64,000 nucleotides of DNA, from contig CM024189.1 in assembly GCA_013433145.1 (NCBI GenBank), forward strand, positions 5,080,501 to 5,144,500, given 5' to 3'. The notes beneath the pieces are model-generated. The model had not been told where the DNA came from, searched no databases, and saw nothing but the letters and a program-made list of their open reading frames with translations. This DNA is from Ascaris suum (taxonomy: Eukaryota > Nematoda > Chromadorea > Rhabditida > Ascarididae). Positions 24,398 through 37,726 of this stretch are shown here, piece by piece (the stretch's first letter is position 1; every line of letters starts with the position of its first letter). Made by a program: the position numbers and the translations under genes.

Positions 24398-25417
24398 ACT
24401 GATCTTTAAAGTATAATACATGTAAATTCATTATCGTATTGTGAAATTTGCATTTGAAGTCCTTGTCATCCGTTTTATGCAGCTGTTAGGAATCTCTTTC
24501 TATTACTTAGAGATGCGACGTGAAGTAATATGCACAAGATAACGGAAATGTGATCTTTGCCGAACAAGTTGTATAGAAAAGTTGAATGAATGTTGAACCT
24601 AAGCGGGGGCATCAGCATGAGAGTTTTTCCTCACTTTTGGCCACTGAATATTTTTATGCGTTTTTGCTAATTTTTGAAGCGCATCTTAGCGAGACTGTGT
24701 CTCTGCGGGTTCCGATGTGTGTATGTCCACTTTGAGGTAGATTGAACTTGGAAAACAGTAGAACTAGAGCCGCAAATTTTCGTCGGCATATTTTAACATT
24801 TTGCGCCAGTACTGCCGGTTTGCTATAATGTAAAACTTTTCCATTTAGAGTTTTTTTAAAATTGAAGCTTGATAAATGATGAGTCAAAATTTCGTCATTC
24901 TTAATGAATGCTTTCTTTTGAAGCACTTACGAAGTAGACTTTATGTTTAAAGCAACTTGCATCGGCGTTTACTAGTGTGGTTGCTTCTCGATCCTGCTAG
25001 CGAGAGCTTACAGCTTTTGAAATCATTCTCAAGTCTGTTTTGAAGATAAGTTCAAAGCTTTGGAGTTGACTTAAGACCAGTTTGAAGCCTTGAAACTTTA
25101 GTCCGGCTGTGATTAGTCTTTAGGTGGAATTTGTAGTGAATTTCGGATTGACTGCTTTGCATCGTGCACCCATGATTCACGAAAGTTCTTTTGTGCTCCT
25201 GCTACGTCTTGATCTCTTATATCATTTATTCAGCTTCCCTCACAAGCATTCCTGCATTTTAGTACACTACAAGAAATTCATTATGAAAATATTATACATC
25301 CTCATCTAAAGATGTGGTCAGCTGAAATATGATATAGGAGGGTGCAATCAACCCAATAATGTTTGCTGATCATGATCGTTTAAAAAAAAGAGTTTCTCAC
25401 GCTCGTCCTAAATTGTT

Positions 25418-25441
25418 CCCCTCCCCCCTCCCCTTCCTCCA
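25418..25441. repeat. Pyrimidine-rich tract
   Basis: TTCCCCTCCCCCCTCCCC followed by TTCCTCC. Same class of tract as that at 31200-31260 and others. Confidence 0.7.
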
Positions 25442-28400
25442 CTTATAAATATGGTGCTCGATAATGACGGCAATAATTTCAGACTTGATCCATAAGTCAT
25501 TAATAAAATTATATATATACCCATAAACAGTGCATTCAAACTTCGGTTTGTTTACTTAATGGAATTGCAAACGATCTAAGTCAAACATTATGTGAGGTTT
25601 CGGTGAATTCTTTTGAAAAAGGACAAAATCCTCCGCAGAATTATGTTTTAAAGAATTGCTTCGCAACCGGTTGGTGACTACTGAACAGTTTTAAGCCGAT
25701 GCTGATAGAAAATAATTTTTTTCTTTCGTCAAACATTTCTTTGTTCACTCTTAGAAATAATATTTCGTTCGAAATATTTTCAAGCTTGATTTTATAACAA
25801 CTGCTTATATGGGATTTTATTTTTCGTCGTTTTTATCGAGGTTCTATTCTTCTTTATGAGTTGAATCGTGTTACGCTCTTGACAATTGCCAACCCGAAAA
25901 TGAATGCAAATATGATGAACGAGAAATGACATCATTTTATAGGCGAACATCAAGCGCCTTCGAAACCCATCGTATATTCCCCTCATGAGCTGAAAAAAAA
26001 ACTCGACCTCAAAAATTGGTCATAAATTTCATTTTGACCATAAACTTATCACAATAGTGCATGCAAGTTATCACAGCGATTCAGAAGAACGCTGATTATA
26101 GATGTTAAGGCGCCTGTAAGTAACCATGACGTTGCGCGAAGATCTGTTCCGAGTCACCATCACCACAATTCACGGCGCTTTTATTGCAGAAGAATGAATC
26201 ATGAGAACGAGAAAAATACAGCGAAAGATAAACGTTAAACAGCGTTATAAAAGAAGCAAACGAACTTTCGAACTTTGCGATTAAAAAGAGATTGTGACGA
26301 AAGTAACATTTTTCTGAGCAGTGAAGTAAGATTCTGCGAGGAAATTAGAAAAAGCAAAACACTGAGAGATCTGAAGCACTTTTTCTAAAGACCATTCTCT
26401 GCAAACATCAAATCTGAATCTAAAACAAAGCAAACGCCAATTGCATCGACAATGTTGATGCCTTATTTGTTCTGCAGCAGCGTGACGTTTCGCACCCGAC
26501 ATTGATTTCCAACCTGCCGCATTTCCTCTTTCATTGCCTCCGGAAGTAGTAGCATCAGCAATTTTGTATATCTGGAGTGAAGGGATATTGCGCAGTGGGA
26601 AGGCGTCTTAAGGAATTTACAAATTTGAGAACCGATATATAGATTCCGCAGAAAATGGGGATGAATGGAAGGAGGCTGGGGAAGTGTATTCAACTCAGTT
26701 TAGTTCGAGACTTTTATTTCGAGGAATCTTCATTTTCCTGCTGTTAATATTTCCTGCTTTCCGAATTTGCGAGTAGTTCTCCACGCTCAACATGTATGCT
26801 GGATAACGGACTGAGCAAGTGTTGACTCATGTTGCAGGTGGGAGCCTTGTGGTTGAGAGTGGCGCTCAGCTTTCACGACTTACTGAAGCAAGTGAAAATT
26901 TAATGACAGTCTATATGGAAGGCGATTATCAACGTAATCTACTATAGCTGCAAAACTGCTTTCAGAATGTTTCACTTTCAGTGTGTTTGGCACTAGCGTT
27001 ATTTTACCTAGAGCAGTTAGCATATCGCACTTGTATGGACGAAACACTCTCGAACACCAATAAAGCGTATTATCTTCTGCTCGATGTAGCCGTGTCATTA
27101 AAGCAAATATAATACTTTTTTTGAGGGCGCAATTGCGTGGTTGCTATTGTCTGATTGACAAGCTGTAGTAGTGTAGATGCACTACTTACAGTGCCACTCT
27201 CTCTCTCTTATCACTGAACGTTGTCACAATCGATTGATGAAACTTTAGGTGGTGTGTGTACCGACAAAAAGGTGCAATGAGCTAGACGATCAAGTGTCGC
27301 GTCGTATGCCACATTCAGTAACACTCCAAGTAAGTTGCTCAATCGTTACAATTTATTTATTTTTTTGTTGATTAAAATGAACCACGTCATGCCTGCAATC
27401 ATCTACTACAACTTGTTTAGTTCGGCTCAAGCGCTAAGAGTGTGATTTAATTTTTCCGATACAGCAGAAGAGATGATATGTTTATTTTCAGCGAAACTGG
27501 TATGCGCTAAAGTTTTCATGTGGCGACAATTAGTGTGCCTTAGATAGTGCTCATTTGTGGAGCACTTTCTTCGTAACTAATATACTATCTACTGCCACCT
27601 TCGGCCATTCGAAAGTAGGGAGTGCATTCATATAAACCCTAGTAACAACAATAACACTGTTGTTTGTTTGTTATCCTCTTTTAATGTTATCTCTAATTTT
27701 TTCCACTGTTTCTAAACAAGTATACGAAAGCCTACAGATGAAGTTTGGCGGCAAGAAACTATGAGAAACTGATAAATCGGTTCATATTGTACGAAGTAAA
27801 TAAAACTTATTGACAACTGCAATTAAGATAAAATTCAAATACTACAACGCTTACTGCCATTGAGATGTCTCGAACAAATAAAACGGCGCAAATGCACAAC
27901 ATCAAATAAGAGTTTTATTTATTGGCATTGTAATTTCTGCCAGTCAGCTAAGAATTACGACAATATCGCTGCTGAATGAAACAATGAATTTTGTAAGACG
28001 GAAAAACCGATCGATATCTGCAATATGGTCGAAAGTCATTGAAAAAGTGGAAGTTAACCGAAGTCAGTTTTAAATGACAAGACGTTCCTGCTAGCACGAG
28101 CATCAGCGTTATGCCTCACAAATTCGATGACTCAAGCACCATTTCTTGTATAGATTCGCGTACTAGTAAGGATATTTCAGGAATTTCTCTTAATAAAATT
28201 GCTGAAGATTTATATTTCAAGAATTCCCCCGTGTATTTAATTCAAGCTTCATTCGCTGTTATCAGTTATCAATTATCTTTTTTGGAGCCAAAATCAAGCC
28301 GACAAAATTTAGATTTCCCTCTACTCCCTTTCCTCGTTGATTCGGATTTCTCGAAAACGAACTATTTTTGAATAACTTCAAGCTTAATTTCGAAAATGCA

Positions 28401-28925
28401 GAAGACGAAATAAATAATTCTGCAATTCGCTCATGAAAGAGGCCACAGACCGGCTTATTTTTTTCAACAAAGCCGTTTTCTTTGATTCGGTGTGAAAAAG
28501 AAGGAGAAACTTCATTGCAATATGATATGCGGATGAAGAATGCGTAAAGAGGTGCGCTGTACCGCAGACTTCATTGCAAGAATGCGTATACCGCAGAAAC
28601 TGCAAGTCTCAGGTGACTTGTAGAGCAGCGTGTTATTGACCGCAGCATATGAGGCTGCGTTCATAATATTGTACTCGGAGACTTCTTATCGCATTTTTCA
28701 CACCACTCTGTGTCAGGATCACCTCGACGTCTACTCTGTGCAGCTCAAACAGCGAAGTGAATACTGCTTGCATCGGATCGAATTTCGCTGCAAGACTATC
28801 AGGCAACACTTGGAAAAAAGTTTCATCGAATAACCACCACATGTTTTTCTCTTGTAAACTAAAGAACTCGAAATATCCTCTTCCAAAGGCATATGCATTT
28901 AAATGGCACCTGTAGTAGTGAAATG

Positions 28926-28998
28926 TAGAGAGGGGAGGAGGGAGGAGGTTGGGTGGAGGAGCAAGAGTGAGGGTGAAGGAAGAGCGGCGAATGGTGGG
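28926..28998 (+). repeat. Purine-rich tract
   Basis: GAGAGGGGAGGAGGGAGGAG, then GTTGGGTGGAGGAGCAAGAG and further G/A runs. It is among the longest purine tracts in the window. Confidence 0.75.
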
Positions 28999-31199
28999 CG
29001 AGAACGTTTCGATGAAAAGCTTCTATGAGCATGCACAACTAAGTGAAGCGTGGGATGCGTGAAACTAGCAACGCTGATCGCCTATTGATGAATCAATATT
29101 CACCAGGTCAAAACTGAAAATGTTTTTTTCTTACCGCCAACGCTTCTCATTTCATTTCTTTATGCGAATTCACTCACCTTAGAAGGTGCATACGTATCGA
29201 TGCAATTGATGAAAACTAATGATGGCTTTGAGCAGTAAGTTGTTCTCTTTGTCTTTTTCATTTCCTTTTTATTTGATTGCGTATCTCTTTTCGAATTCAT
29301 TCGTTGTTGCAAAATAGAAATAAAAGTGCGTTTTTGATCACTAAACTCAATCAGATTATTTCTTCTACGATGCAAATAGGAAGTAATATATCGATAAGAA
29401 TTGCGAGATATAAATATATATAGTTTTCATGTATTACTCTGAAATAGTGAGTCGTTTTAATGAAGATGTTGGATTTATTCGTTGTTTCGTTGTGCATATA
29501 AGGTGCAAAGCTTGCTGCTTTCTCGGCTATCCTCACTGATAGGCGAAGTTCATCGCTATGCAGTAGTGTATGCTTTTTGTTTAGTTGTAAGTCTAAAAGC
29601 GTAGTGTGAGCGGATCGTGTTCACGACGATGTTCCTTTCTTGTATTTTCAAATCATCGCTCAGATAACCTATCATAACGAAATTCGACACAGGGACATAG
29701 ATGATCAGTGGTGAACTTCTAAAGTCATTTTCCTCATCGTTCTTTAATCTCTGGATTCGTTCTAATGCAGAGTTAGCGAGTACTCGGCTACGATAAAGAA
29801 ACTTCATTCACCTTGATGAGCAGGATTTTGCAGGTGGGAAAATGTTCTGCTGAAATTTTGCGACACTTTTTGTCTTTAATCCAGATGAGCTCGAGTTCAG
29901 CATTCGCTCTGTTCAGTCAATTTATGGATAAATTTTGACGTGAGGTTCGCGATCGCTGTTGAAAAAAAAATTATACGAATAGTAAACTTAGGTGGCAGAA
30001 AATTGCCAAGTGATATGCTTTGCCGTCTAATGTCGGCGGTCATTCCTGTTTTTGTCTGGTCAGATTTGCTCCTCACGAGATCAGATTGACTTACTTAACA
30101 TTAGGCAGATAAAGTTTCTAGAAATTTAAAGAAACGAGAATTGAAGATTTTCGGATGCATTATTTTGTTTGGATTGCAAAGTGAACTTTTTGTTCAAATG
30201 AAGCTTATGTTTGAATAAGCAGTCGGGGTTTCCTCGCTGAGTACCTATGAATCCAGTTGGCTCCTCAAGGGCGAAACTGTAAAAATCGCATGTAGCGTGT
30301 GCTACCTTGATTCAATTCTTTTCTTCTATGTTTACATTCTCTTTTGTGTTGTCAAAGCATTCCCTTCCTCTGAGATTCTTTTGAGTGAACCGAACATAGC
30401 ATCAAAACAACTAATTACAATTCATTACTGATTTCATATCGCGGCACATTAAGGAAAAGAAAATCCGTGAAGAACATTTTGATTGCTCGCAATTGATAAA
30501 AGGGATTGCGAAAATATGTGCAAGCTTGATGCGGAGCACTGAATCCGAGAGAATGCATACACACTATAGAGTCAGCATTGAATCCATGCAGGGAAGCGTT
30601 TCAGAAAGAATTTATAAGTAAAAATGAAAGCGAGCAATAGCTAAGGTTTAAGAAGTGATCACCGAAAAGGTTTTCCGAATAAATTCCCGCCCATAGCCTA
30701 TACTTTATCGGCGATATTCAATAGTTTTTGCTTGCATTTCAGCTGTTCGAAGTCAGCTTTTGTCGTAACTGGTTTCTGATGCGGTCTTTTCTTGCGCATC
30801 TCATAATATTCTATAAAATAATTACACTAATTTTAATCGTTGAATGCATTTATAGAAATGCACCGAAGTAATGAAATGTTCAAGTATGGAGCAAACGGCT
30901 TAATTTATATTCAGATGTGGAGCAACTCTTCGCTATTCTAGAACAACATCACTGTGAACATTTTATTGAATAGGATAGAGACAAATGTAGGCGAATACGC
31001 TCAAGAATAGTTAGCAGCAGACGCACATTGATGTAGCTTTCAAAAGAAGCACCCCCACCACGAATGGGCAACGCATTTTAATGGCAACGTTTGCGCATAC
31101 GTTCCTTCGAAGTTGTTGTGCTGTGTTGTTGCTCTACTGTACTCGTTTATATCGTAATGGGTCATGCGCTATCAACCGAGTAAGCATTTTCAACGTCTC

Positions 31200-31262
31200 G
31201 AAACCTAACACCCTCTACCCCTTACACCCTCCCCCTCCCACTCCCCTATCAATTCCCGATCT
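31200..31262. repeat. Pyrimidine-rich tract
   Basis: A C/T-rich stretch, ACCCTCTACCCCTTACACCC then TCCCCCTCCCACTCCCC. A second one lies at 31617-31650. Confidence 0.7.
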
Positions 31263-32316
31263 CTTCCGTGGTACTATTCTTGCAGTAGCCCTATTAATGA
31301 CCAATGGATACAATACTGCTAGTTTCATACAGCATTGGGACTCATTCAAGAAAACTAATATTGTGTGGGACTAATCCAAAAATACTCCTTATCCTCATTA
31401 AACAGTTTCTTCTTCAACTCTCATTAAACTCGATATTTGTAGTTTTAGGGCTCTATTGAATTGCGCTTGTTGCGTTGAGGAATCGAAGTAGCCAAAAGCA
31501 ATGTTAATCAACTCGAATAATTTGTGCCGTTGTACTGTTGCGCTCGTTGTTCGATGCTGAATAGCACTGGATCGAGATGCGGCGATTTCTTCACGTCCTG
31601 CCTTTACAGTATCACCTCTCATACTCCCCCCGCTCCCTCCCCCCCCAGTTGCAGAAAAAATTTGGCGTTGGAATATGTTGAACATTTATTCGTTTCAAAT
31701 CATTCTCGTATCCTAGATGCAATGAATTGTCTATTGTAGCGTCCAGCTAAGCTATTCGTTTCTCTCGAGTGTGTTACCTCTCTAGAAGACAACGGTGATG
31801 GCGGCGAAATCTGTAAGTGCTTGAAATAAATCAATCGATGAAAGCCACAATGCGCACGCTAGGGTCCTTCAATGCCGCTGGTCATAATGTGAATTTCGAC
31901 GACTGGAAAAAAGTTGCCTCGTCTTCATTATAGATACAATATTCGTGGCGATAAGAAGACATCTTGCAAACTTAGACCTGCTAAGTTATCAAATTTATGA
32001 ACTCGGTTAGCTGAAATTGACTCTAAGCCGCTCCGGCTGAATTTTCAGTTAATTGAAATTTACAACCTGCCCAGCTTGCATACCTACACTGTAATACATC
32101 AGGGACCCTAAAAATTCTTTGTCAATTTTCTTCATTCATTTATGTAATAAACTGTTGAATTACAACTCCCGAGTGTACTTCGAATATCACTCATCAGTAC
32201 GCTCTGAGTCAATTGTGTTTTGAATGTGGGATTTACGTGTGGTCACTATGAAAATGTCAATGCTTATTTTGATATTTTCGACCAATAATTAACAATGCTT
32301 ATGAAATTTGACTACA

Positions 32317-32334
32317 ACACACACACACACACAC
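32317..32334 (+). repeat. (CA)n microsatellite
   Basis: About nine CA units. Confidence 0.9.
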
Positions 32335-33977
32335 AATTAGTCTTATTTCCTCATTATTCGACCCCTTTTTCATTAAATAAGATGACTACAATTGTTGTTA
32401 TCATCTAGCCATATCTTCTTTATCCTTGAAGATGTAATGTGTAAAATATTTCACATAATAAGCATTGTGCCATTTGCACTTTTTTTTTAAAGAACAGTTT
32501 ATCAATTAAACGATCTGCGAGAACGTTTGAAAATGTGAGCATTATCGTGTAGAGTTGTTTCATAAATTTTTATATCCAAATAAATTTTGAGGGGTTTTTT
32601 TTCGAAACGTTTACTCATACGAACGATTGGTTGTTTTATCTCTTTCTTGATCAGAAACAAAATATGCGTCGTATATTTTGCTCAGTGCTGTTCAGTTGTG
32701 TATTCTTGTTGCTCATTTCCTCCTCATTGCAACGTTAATCACATGAATGGTCTCTTTATTTTAATGCTTGCAAACAAATCAGAAAACCAAACGCATCTTT
32801 TTTTTCCGAACTATCAACCATCACTAAACTAGAATTTATTTTCCGAACTAAGCTGGTCTCAGCGATCGCTTGCAATTCTTTGTAGGAGAAATTCTTTTGT
32901 CGTTTATATTTTACGCGCCTTTAATTATAGAGAATTCCTGACAGCCTTCTTCTAAGATGTATGCTTCGTACAAAAAAATTTTCTATTCATTTGACGAAAT
33001 TATTATCGCATATGGGAGTTTTCACATAAAAATATATCTGCACGATGCTTTTCATGACGTGTTGTCTATCATCAATTCCCTTTGTTTAGCAATGAAGATG
33101 CGATTCGTTTTTCTTTTCTATTTTTTGTTGAATTGATTACATCTATTACACAACTGAAATGATAAAGATGGACAATAATCGAAAAGAATATTTATTTTTA
33201 ATTTTTGAATTGATTTAATTTCAGTTGAGAAATGCGACTTTAATAATGCGTGTTTACTATCATATATATTCCTCAGTAATAATCCATTGAGACACGAATG
33301 GAATATATTTGAGTAAATTAACTTTGATTATTCCATAGCAAAGCGTATTTATTGCAATAATGTGGTCATTTGCATAGTATGAGCAATACATAATAAATTT
33401 TAAATATTAGCTTTAATAACTTTGCTTCATTTAACAAAAATTCAATGTGATGCTTAGCATAGGCAAAATTAACGCCAACAAAATCATTCAAATATACAGA
33501 TATTCTCATTTCTTTAGTTATTACTTCGCGAAAAAAAAAACTGAAATTCAATTGCGTTGGACGTTTCACTAGTATTCATCAAATAGAACAATTTCATCAC
33601 ATTCATCAATCTGCATTTGTTTTTCGAATATGCGTATTTAAGAGATACCAACTCATCAAGCTGTCGTTTTTTCTGGAGTTCTTTTTTTTAATTGAATACC
33701 ACAAAGAGGTCAATTTACTCAACTTTTAGATCATTCCGTGATTTGTTCCTATAACTTCTGCAGCACTTTTTTTAAAGTTTAGAACACGACCGTAAACACT
33801 GTCTGTAATTAAAATTTCAGTCTATTTGATGGCCTCCTTAGGAAACTTCCTGTTCAAATGAATTGGTGAAACTTTTGAGAGAGGTAGGACAAATTAATTC
33901 CTTCTAGTAGTTCATATACACCTTTGAAATGCGTTAGTTAATGCTGTAATTTGCGGCTGCTTGAAGTATGTCTAACT

Positions 33978-34099
33978 GACCTGTTTCTTTTCAGAAGGGG
34001 ATAAGGGTCATGCTTGAGTTATTGAGGATGAATGCTACTCAAACAGGCTTGATGGAAAGAGCAAGAAGCCTTTGAAGGGAAACCTCTTATGTTGCACCG
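33978..34099 (+). promoter_or_regulatory. itr-1: Possible 5' leader of the IP3 receptor mRNA with splice acceptor and upstream ORF
   Basis: CTGTTTCTTTTCAG ends at 33994 and is a good acceptor, either for spliced-leader addition or for a 5' UTR intron. The leader that follows has an ATG at 34010 opening a 21-codon frame that stops with TGA at 34073-34075. This upstream frame is in the same phase as the receptor. It shows that the receptor must start after 34075, and it may dampen translation. Confidence 0.4.
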
Positions 34100-37000
34100 A
34101 TGGAACTGTCGATGCTTACAATATTGAGTTTCAGAGCGAGGTACCGTCGTTATATATACCGACGGGGAGACGCAATGCAGCAGAGGAGGTTATTTGGAGG
34201 AATGTCAATGAACATGAGCATTGACGCCTTCCACAACACTTCTCTGCACATCGGAGACGTCGTCTCGTTGTATACAGAGGATCGCAGCAGGCAGATTGAC
34301 GAACGACCAGATGATCGCCTTCTTGCTTTGAAAACGGGTTTCCTTTCTACACTCGGGTAAGCTGATCTTGTACATTGCTGCATGCTAGATTGTTACGATT
34401 TAGAAAGCTTCCTCATAAATTACGTAAATGATGCAATCCTTGCGCGCAAAGGAATATCAATGTGTGCGGGATGGTTGGCACATTTAACTCGAAATATTTT
34501 AATACGTCGTTACCTTACGCTGAACTCAAATCCCATGAGCGTTTTAATTGTGCATTTCTGGATTTATTTTATCGTCTACCCATCACTTTTATCTCTTTCA
34601 TGTTGCATTTGTTTCAGCCTCGTCGACGACCGATGTATCGTTGAGATTGGTGACGGTGGACCTGAATCGCCTCCAAAAAAATTCCGAGGTATATTACTGG
34701 AGGTATACTGTTCGAAGTGCTCTCTTCACCATTCACTCAGCACTCCCATACTGGAAAACAGCAAGAGCTGCTCGTTCCGTTATGCTGGTCGTACTGATCA
34801 ATGTTGTTCCTCATTTTCAAATGATTATAATAAAGGTGCAGAAGGCAGTGTATACCTCAATATTTTCAGACTGTCTATTCCGTATTTGTCCGATCAATCG
34901 ATACGCTGCACAAAAGCAATACTGGACAGAGCAAAAGAAGTTTCAAGTCGGTGATTCCGTTTTCGAAGAAGATATGCTAAAGAAATTGAAGAATGCAGCA
35001 GACAAGGAAAAAGAGCAAAACGATATGGAATATCGAAAAATGTTGGGCGTTACAGTGCAATACGGTGGCACAATTCAGGTTAGCGTTAACCTTTGGCTCC
35101 AGCAGTTCAGCAGTAAGCAGCGAGCCGTTTGCGACACCATCAAATCCAAAAATTAACTAAATATGCTTTTCAGTTCATCACTCTCTGAGGCTGACTGTGA
35201 ATTACTTGATGAATACTTTGCAAAATAGTCACAACAGATAAAGAGAACGTATGATGCGGATACGCCTTAAACACTTCTTATGCCACATTACAAAAAAATC
35301 TATGCCTTCACTTGTAATAGGAAGTTTTTCAGCTTCTGCACGTAAAATCTGATAAATATCTGACGATTATGAAGAACTCGCCAGCAAAACTGGAGCGAAA
35401 TGCAATGAAGGTATACCTGGACAAGACGGGAAACGAGGGCTCATGGTTCTACGTGGAACCTGTTTATAAACACTCGTTCCTCGGAGACAATGTTGGTTTC
35501 GATTTGAAACTCTTTCCTCTTCCATTACGGTTACTTTCAAAGGCTTTTCTCAATGGTTGACGATTTACGATATAACCCGATTCTGAAATCTACTGGCTGC
35601 ATTGTGTTAAACGCATCCACTCATAAAAGAAGTAGATATGCAAAGACGTTACGTTGTTAATAATGATAAAACTAACCTCTCGGATAGATCATATAACTCT
35701 GTGAGACTGTCCTAATGTTTATAGGAAGTTAGCTGAGTGGCGGTCTTACCAAACTTTATCTATGGAGATTAAGGGATAGCGTCTTTTACAGCCATCAACT
35801 CCAATACCGTACACACCGATAAAAACTAACGCGATGCCTAACCAAACCTCAACTTCAGCTTCGTTATGCACTCAGTGACAAAAAATACTATTGGTCTGCA
35901 AAAGGTATTGTTTCTAGCAGACGTAAACTACGACTGGACTAGGCTGAAGGTGAACATAAAATCAGCCAATAGTTGACATGAAAACGGATGTAGAATGGAA
36001 ATGAGCATGAGAATAGGCAAGAGTGGATTCTCCGTAATTCGATGCTTTTTTTGCCAGAAATCCATGAAACTTGGCGTGTTCTTGATTAACAACTGCTTCG
36101 CTCAACACAGTGCAAAAAACGTAGTTGGCCGCAAGTGTTTGAAGGCATCAAGACAAATGATCACTAGGGCATATTACTTCAGGTGAACGCTGGTGACCGA
36201 ATAAGCTTGGTTCCATATTCATACGGGTCGACGTCGGTTACAACTGGACATATCAAGCCACAAATACATCTCTCACAAATGAGGTGCCTTCCTTAATTTT
36301 CTTATTCCCTCCCTCTGTGGATTATTGTGCGCTAACTTGTGTTAAGCGATTTCATCATAAACAACAGAAAAACAGTGAGTACTATTTGAAAAAAAAAAAC
36401 AAGAACCAGCATGGCAGAAAAGCTGACACGATAGATCCTTTACGTTGCCCTCACTAAACTAGCCGGTTTAACCAGTTGCCAACAAACAAAGAAGTTTTGC
36501 ACAACGCATTCTCGATTTTTGCTTGACTTGACCATTCGCAAAAATCATCCCCAAATAATTCATTACTTTTTATTAATCAAACGGTGCAAAATGAAAATTC
36601 AACTAGATTAAAATGCGCGCACTTTTTCGCACGCTTTCGATTATTTAACGCGCAAATAGTCGGCATTTGTCTCACATGTTCTTGCACATAAACCACATTT
36701 TCTGTAGTGCCGTTCAGGAAGAGGAAGTTCTAAGATTATTTTTAGCTGAAGTTGAAGCCATTCAGCGTTAAAGGGCAAATCTAACGAAGAATAAGTCAAG
36801 CCGTTTGCAAAAGATTATTGTGTTCAGTTGTCCTTGTGTTCTGTTTTTTGCGTTGACACTACTTCACAATGTGGCTACCAATATGCTCACTTTAAGCCCT
36901 ACTGAACTAATCAAGCAAACAGTGAATCGTGAATTAAATAACAGTAACTCGATCTATCGGAGGGATCGTTTGGGTGGAGAAAATGTCTTCAAATCCAAAG

Positions 37001-37726
37001 TCCACTTCAAATAGAGCGTTATCCGAAATATGATATGCTTTTTGTCAACTACCGTAGAGAAATGCAAAAAAAAATGCGCTTGCCCTTCGCTCATCTGTTA
37101 TTTGGCAATGCCACAAAAACGTCATGAAGAAGGAATTCAAATAGCGTTTAGGCGACGTATTGGATCTTCGCCGAAAATAAAGATATGACTATGGAGGTTG
37201 CACTACACAAATCATCTTAATTCGCTTAGGTGGCTATGAATATAAATAAGTAATGGAGATAGAAATAAACTACAAGAGAATAAAATGCAAATATCCACAT
37301 TTAAGAAACACATTAGTGACAGTGAAATTGCATAGTGTTGGCAAATACCAAAGTAGTTTTTTCATTATTTGCAATGATATTTACAATTCATAACGATATC
37401 ATAAAATGAGCAATTATTTGCAGCCTGTCGTTCAAAACAACGAATCTCGAAACGCCTTTCAACCTTTCTCAGAATATTCATTAATTAAGCGTCTAATGCT
37501 AACGTCGTCTAATGCGGGCTTGTTAACTATATTTGTGTAACTTAACGGTATTTCAATAACTGCTAGAAGCAATATAGGATTGAGTTGTGGGCTAATTTGA
37601 CATTAGATGTTAAGGCTTTCCGATCATCCGACCGCCTGCGAAGTTAACTGTCTCAACGAGCTCACCGAGTGGCAAGTGTTTATGTTCTTGCAGTTTGATG
37701 AGAACCAACCGGATATCGTCAAGTCG
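34100..37726 (+). other. itr-1: IP3 receptor exons 1-6: suppressor (first beta-trefoil) domain
   Basis: Exons 34100-34356, 34618-34688, 34870-35078, 35333-35491, 36183-36283 and 37615-37726. Landmarks are [74 protein letters not shown] and [12 protein letters not shown]. The order matches human residues 1 to about 225. Exon 5 ([15 protein letters not shown].. to LSQMR) and exon 6 ([11 protein letters not shown]..) are more diverged than the rest. They are accepted because position, length and phase fit the human alignment exactly. Between YTED and GFLSTLG there are about 20 extra residues ([18 protein letters not shown]) not found in human. Exon 6 uses a TTAAG acceptor. Confidence 0.88.

Larger units (their letters stand above)
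15311..34099. other. 18.8-kb gap without a convincing gene
   Basis: No conserved protein could be read on either strand. The region is AT-rich. It contains the 3' UTR of the CYSTM gene, a (TA)n microsatellite, an AAT-rich trinucleotide field, a 17-bp perfect fold-back, purine and pyrimidine tracts, a GC-rich island near 21290-21450 and a 145-codon open frame at 23576-24013. Much of it may be upstream regulatory DNA or alternative first exons of the IP3 receptor gene; C. elegans itr-1 is known to use several promoters. That link is inference. Confidence 0.5.

Noticed and set aside
34382..34954. A 190-codon + strand open frame overlapping IP3 receptor exons 2 and 3
   Set aside because: It runs in a different frame from the conserved receptor exons and spans a real intron. 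The homologous reading is the one with LVDDRC and [11 protein letters not shown].
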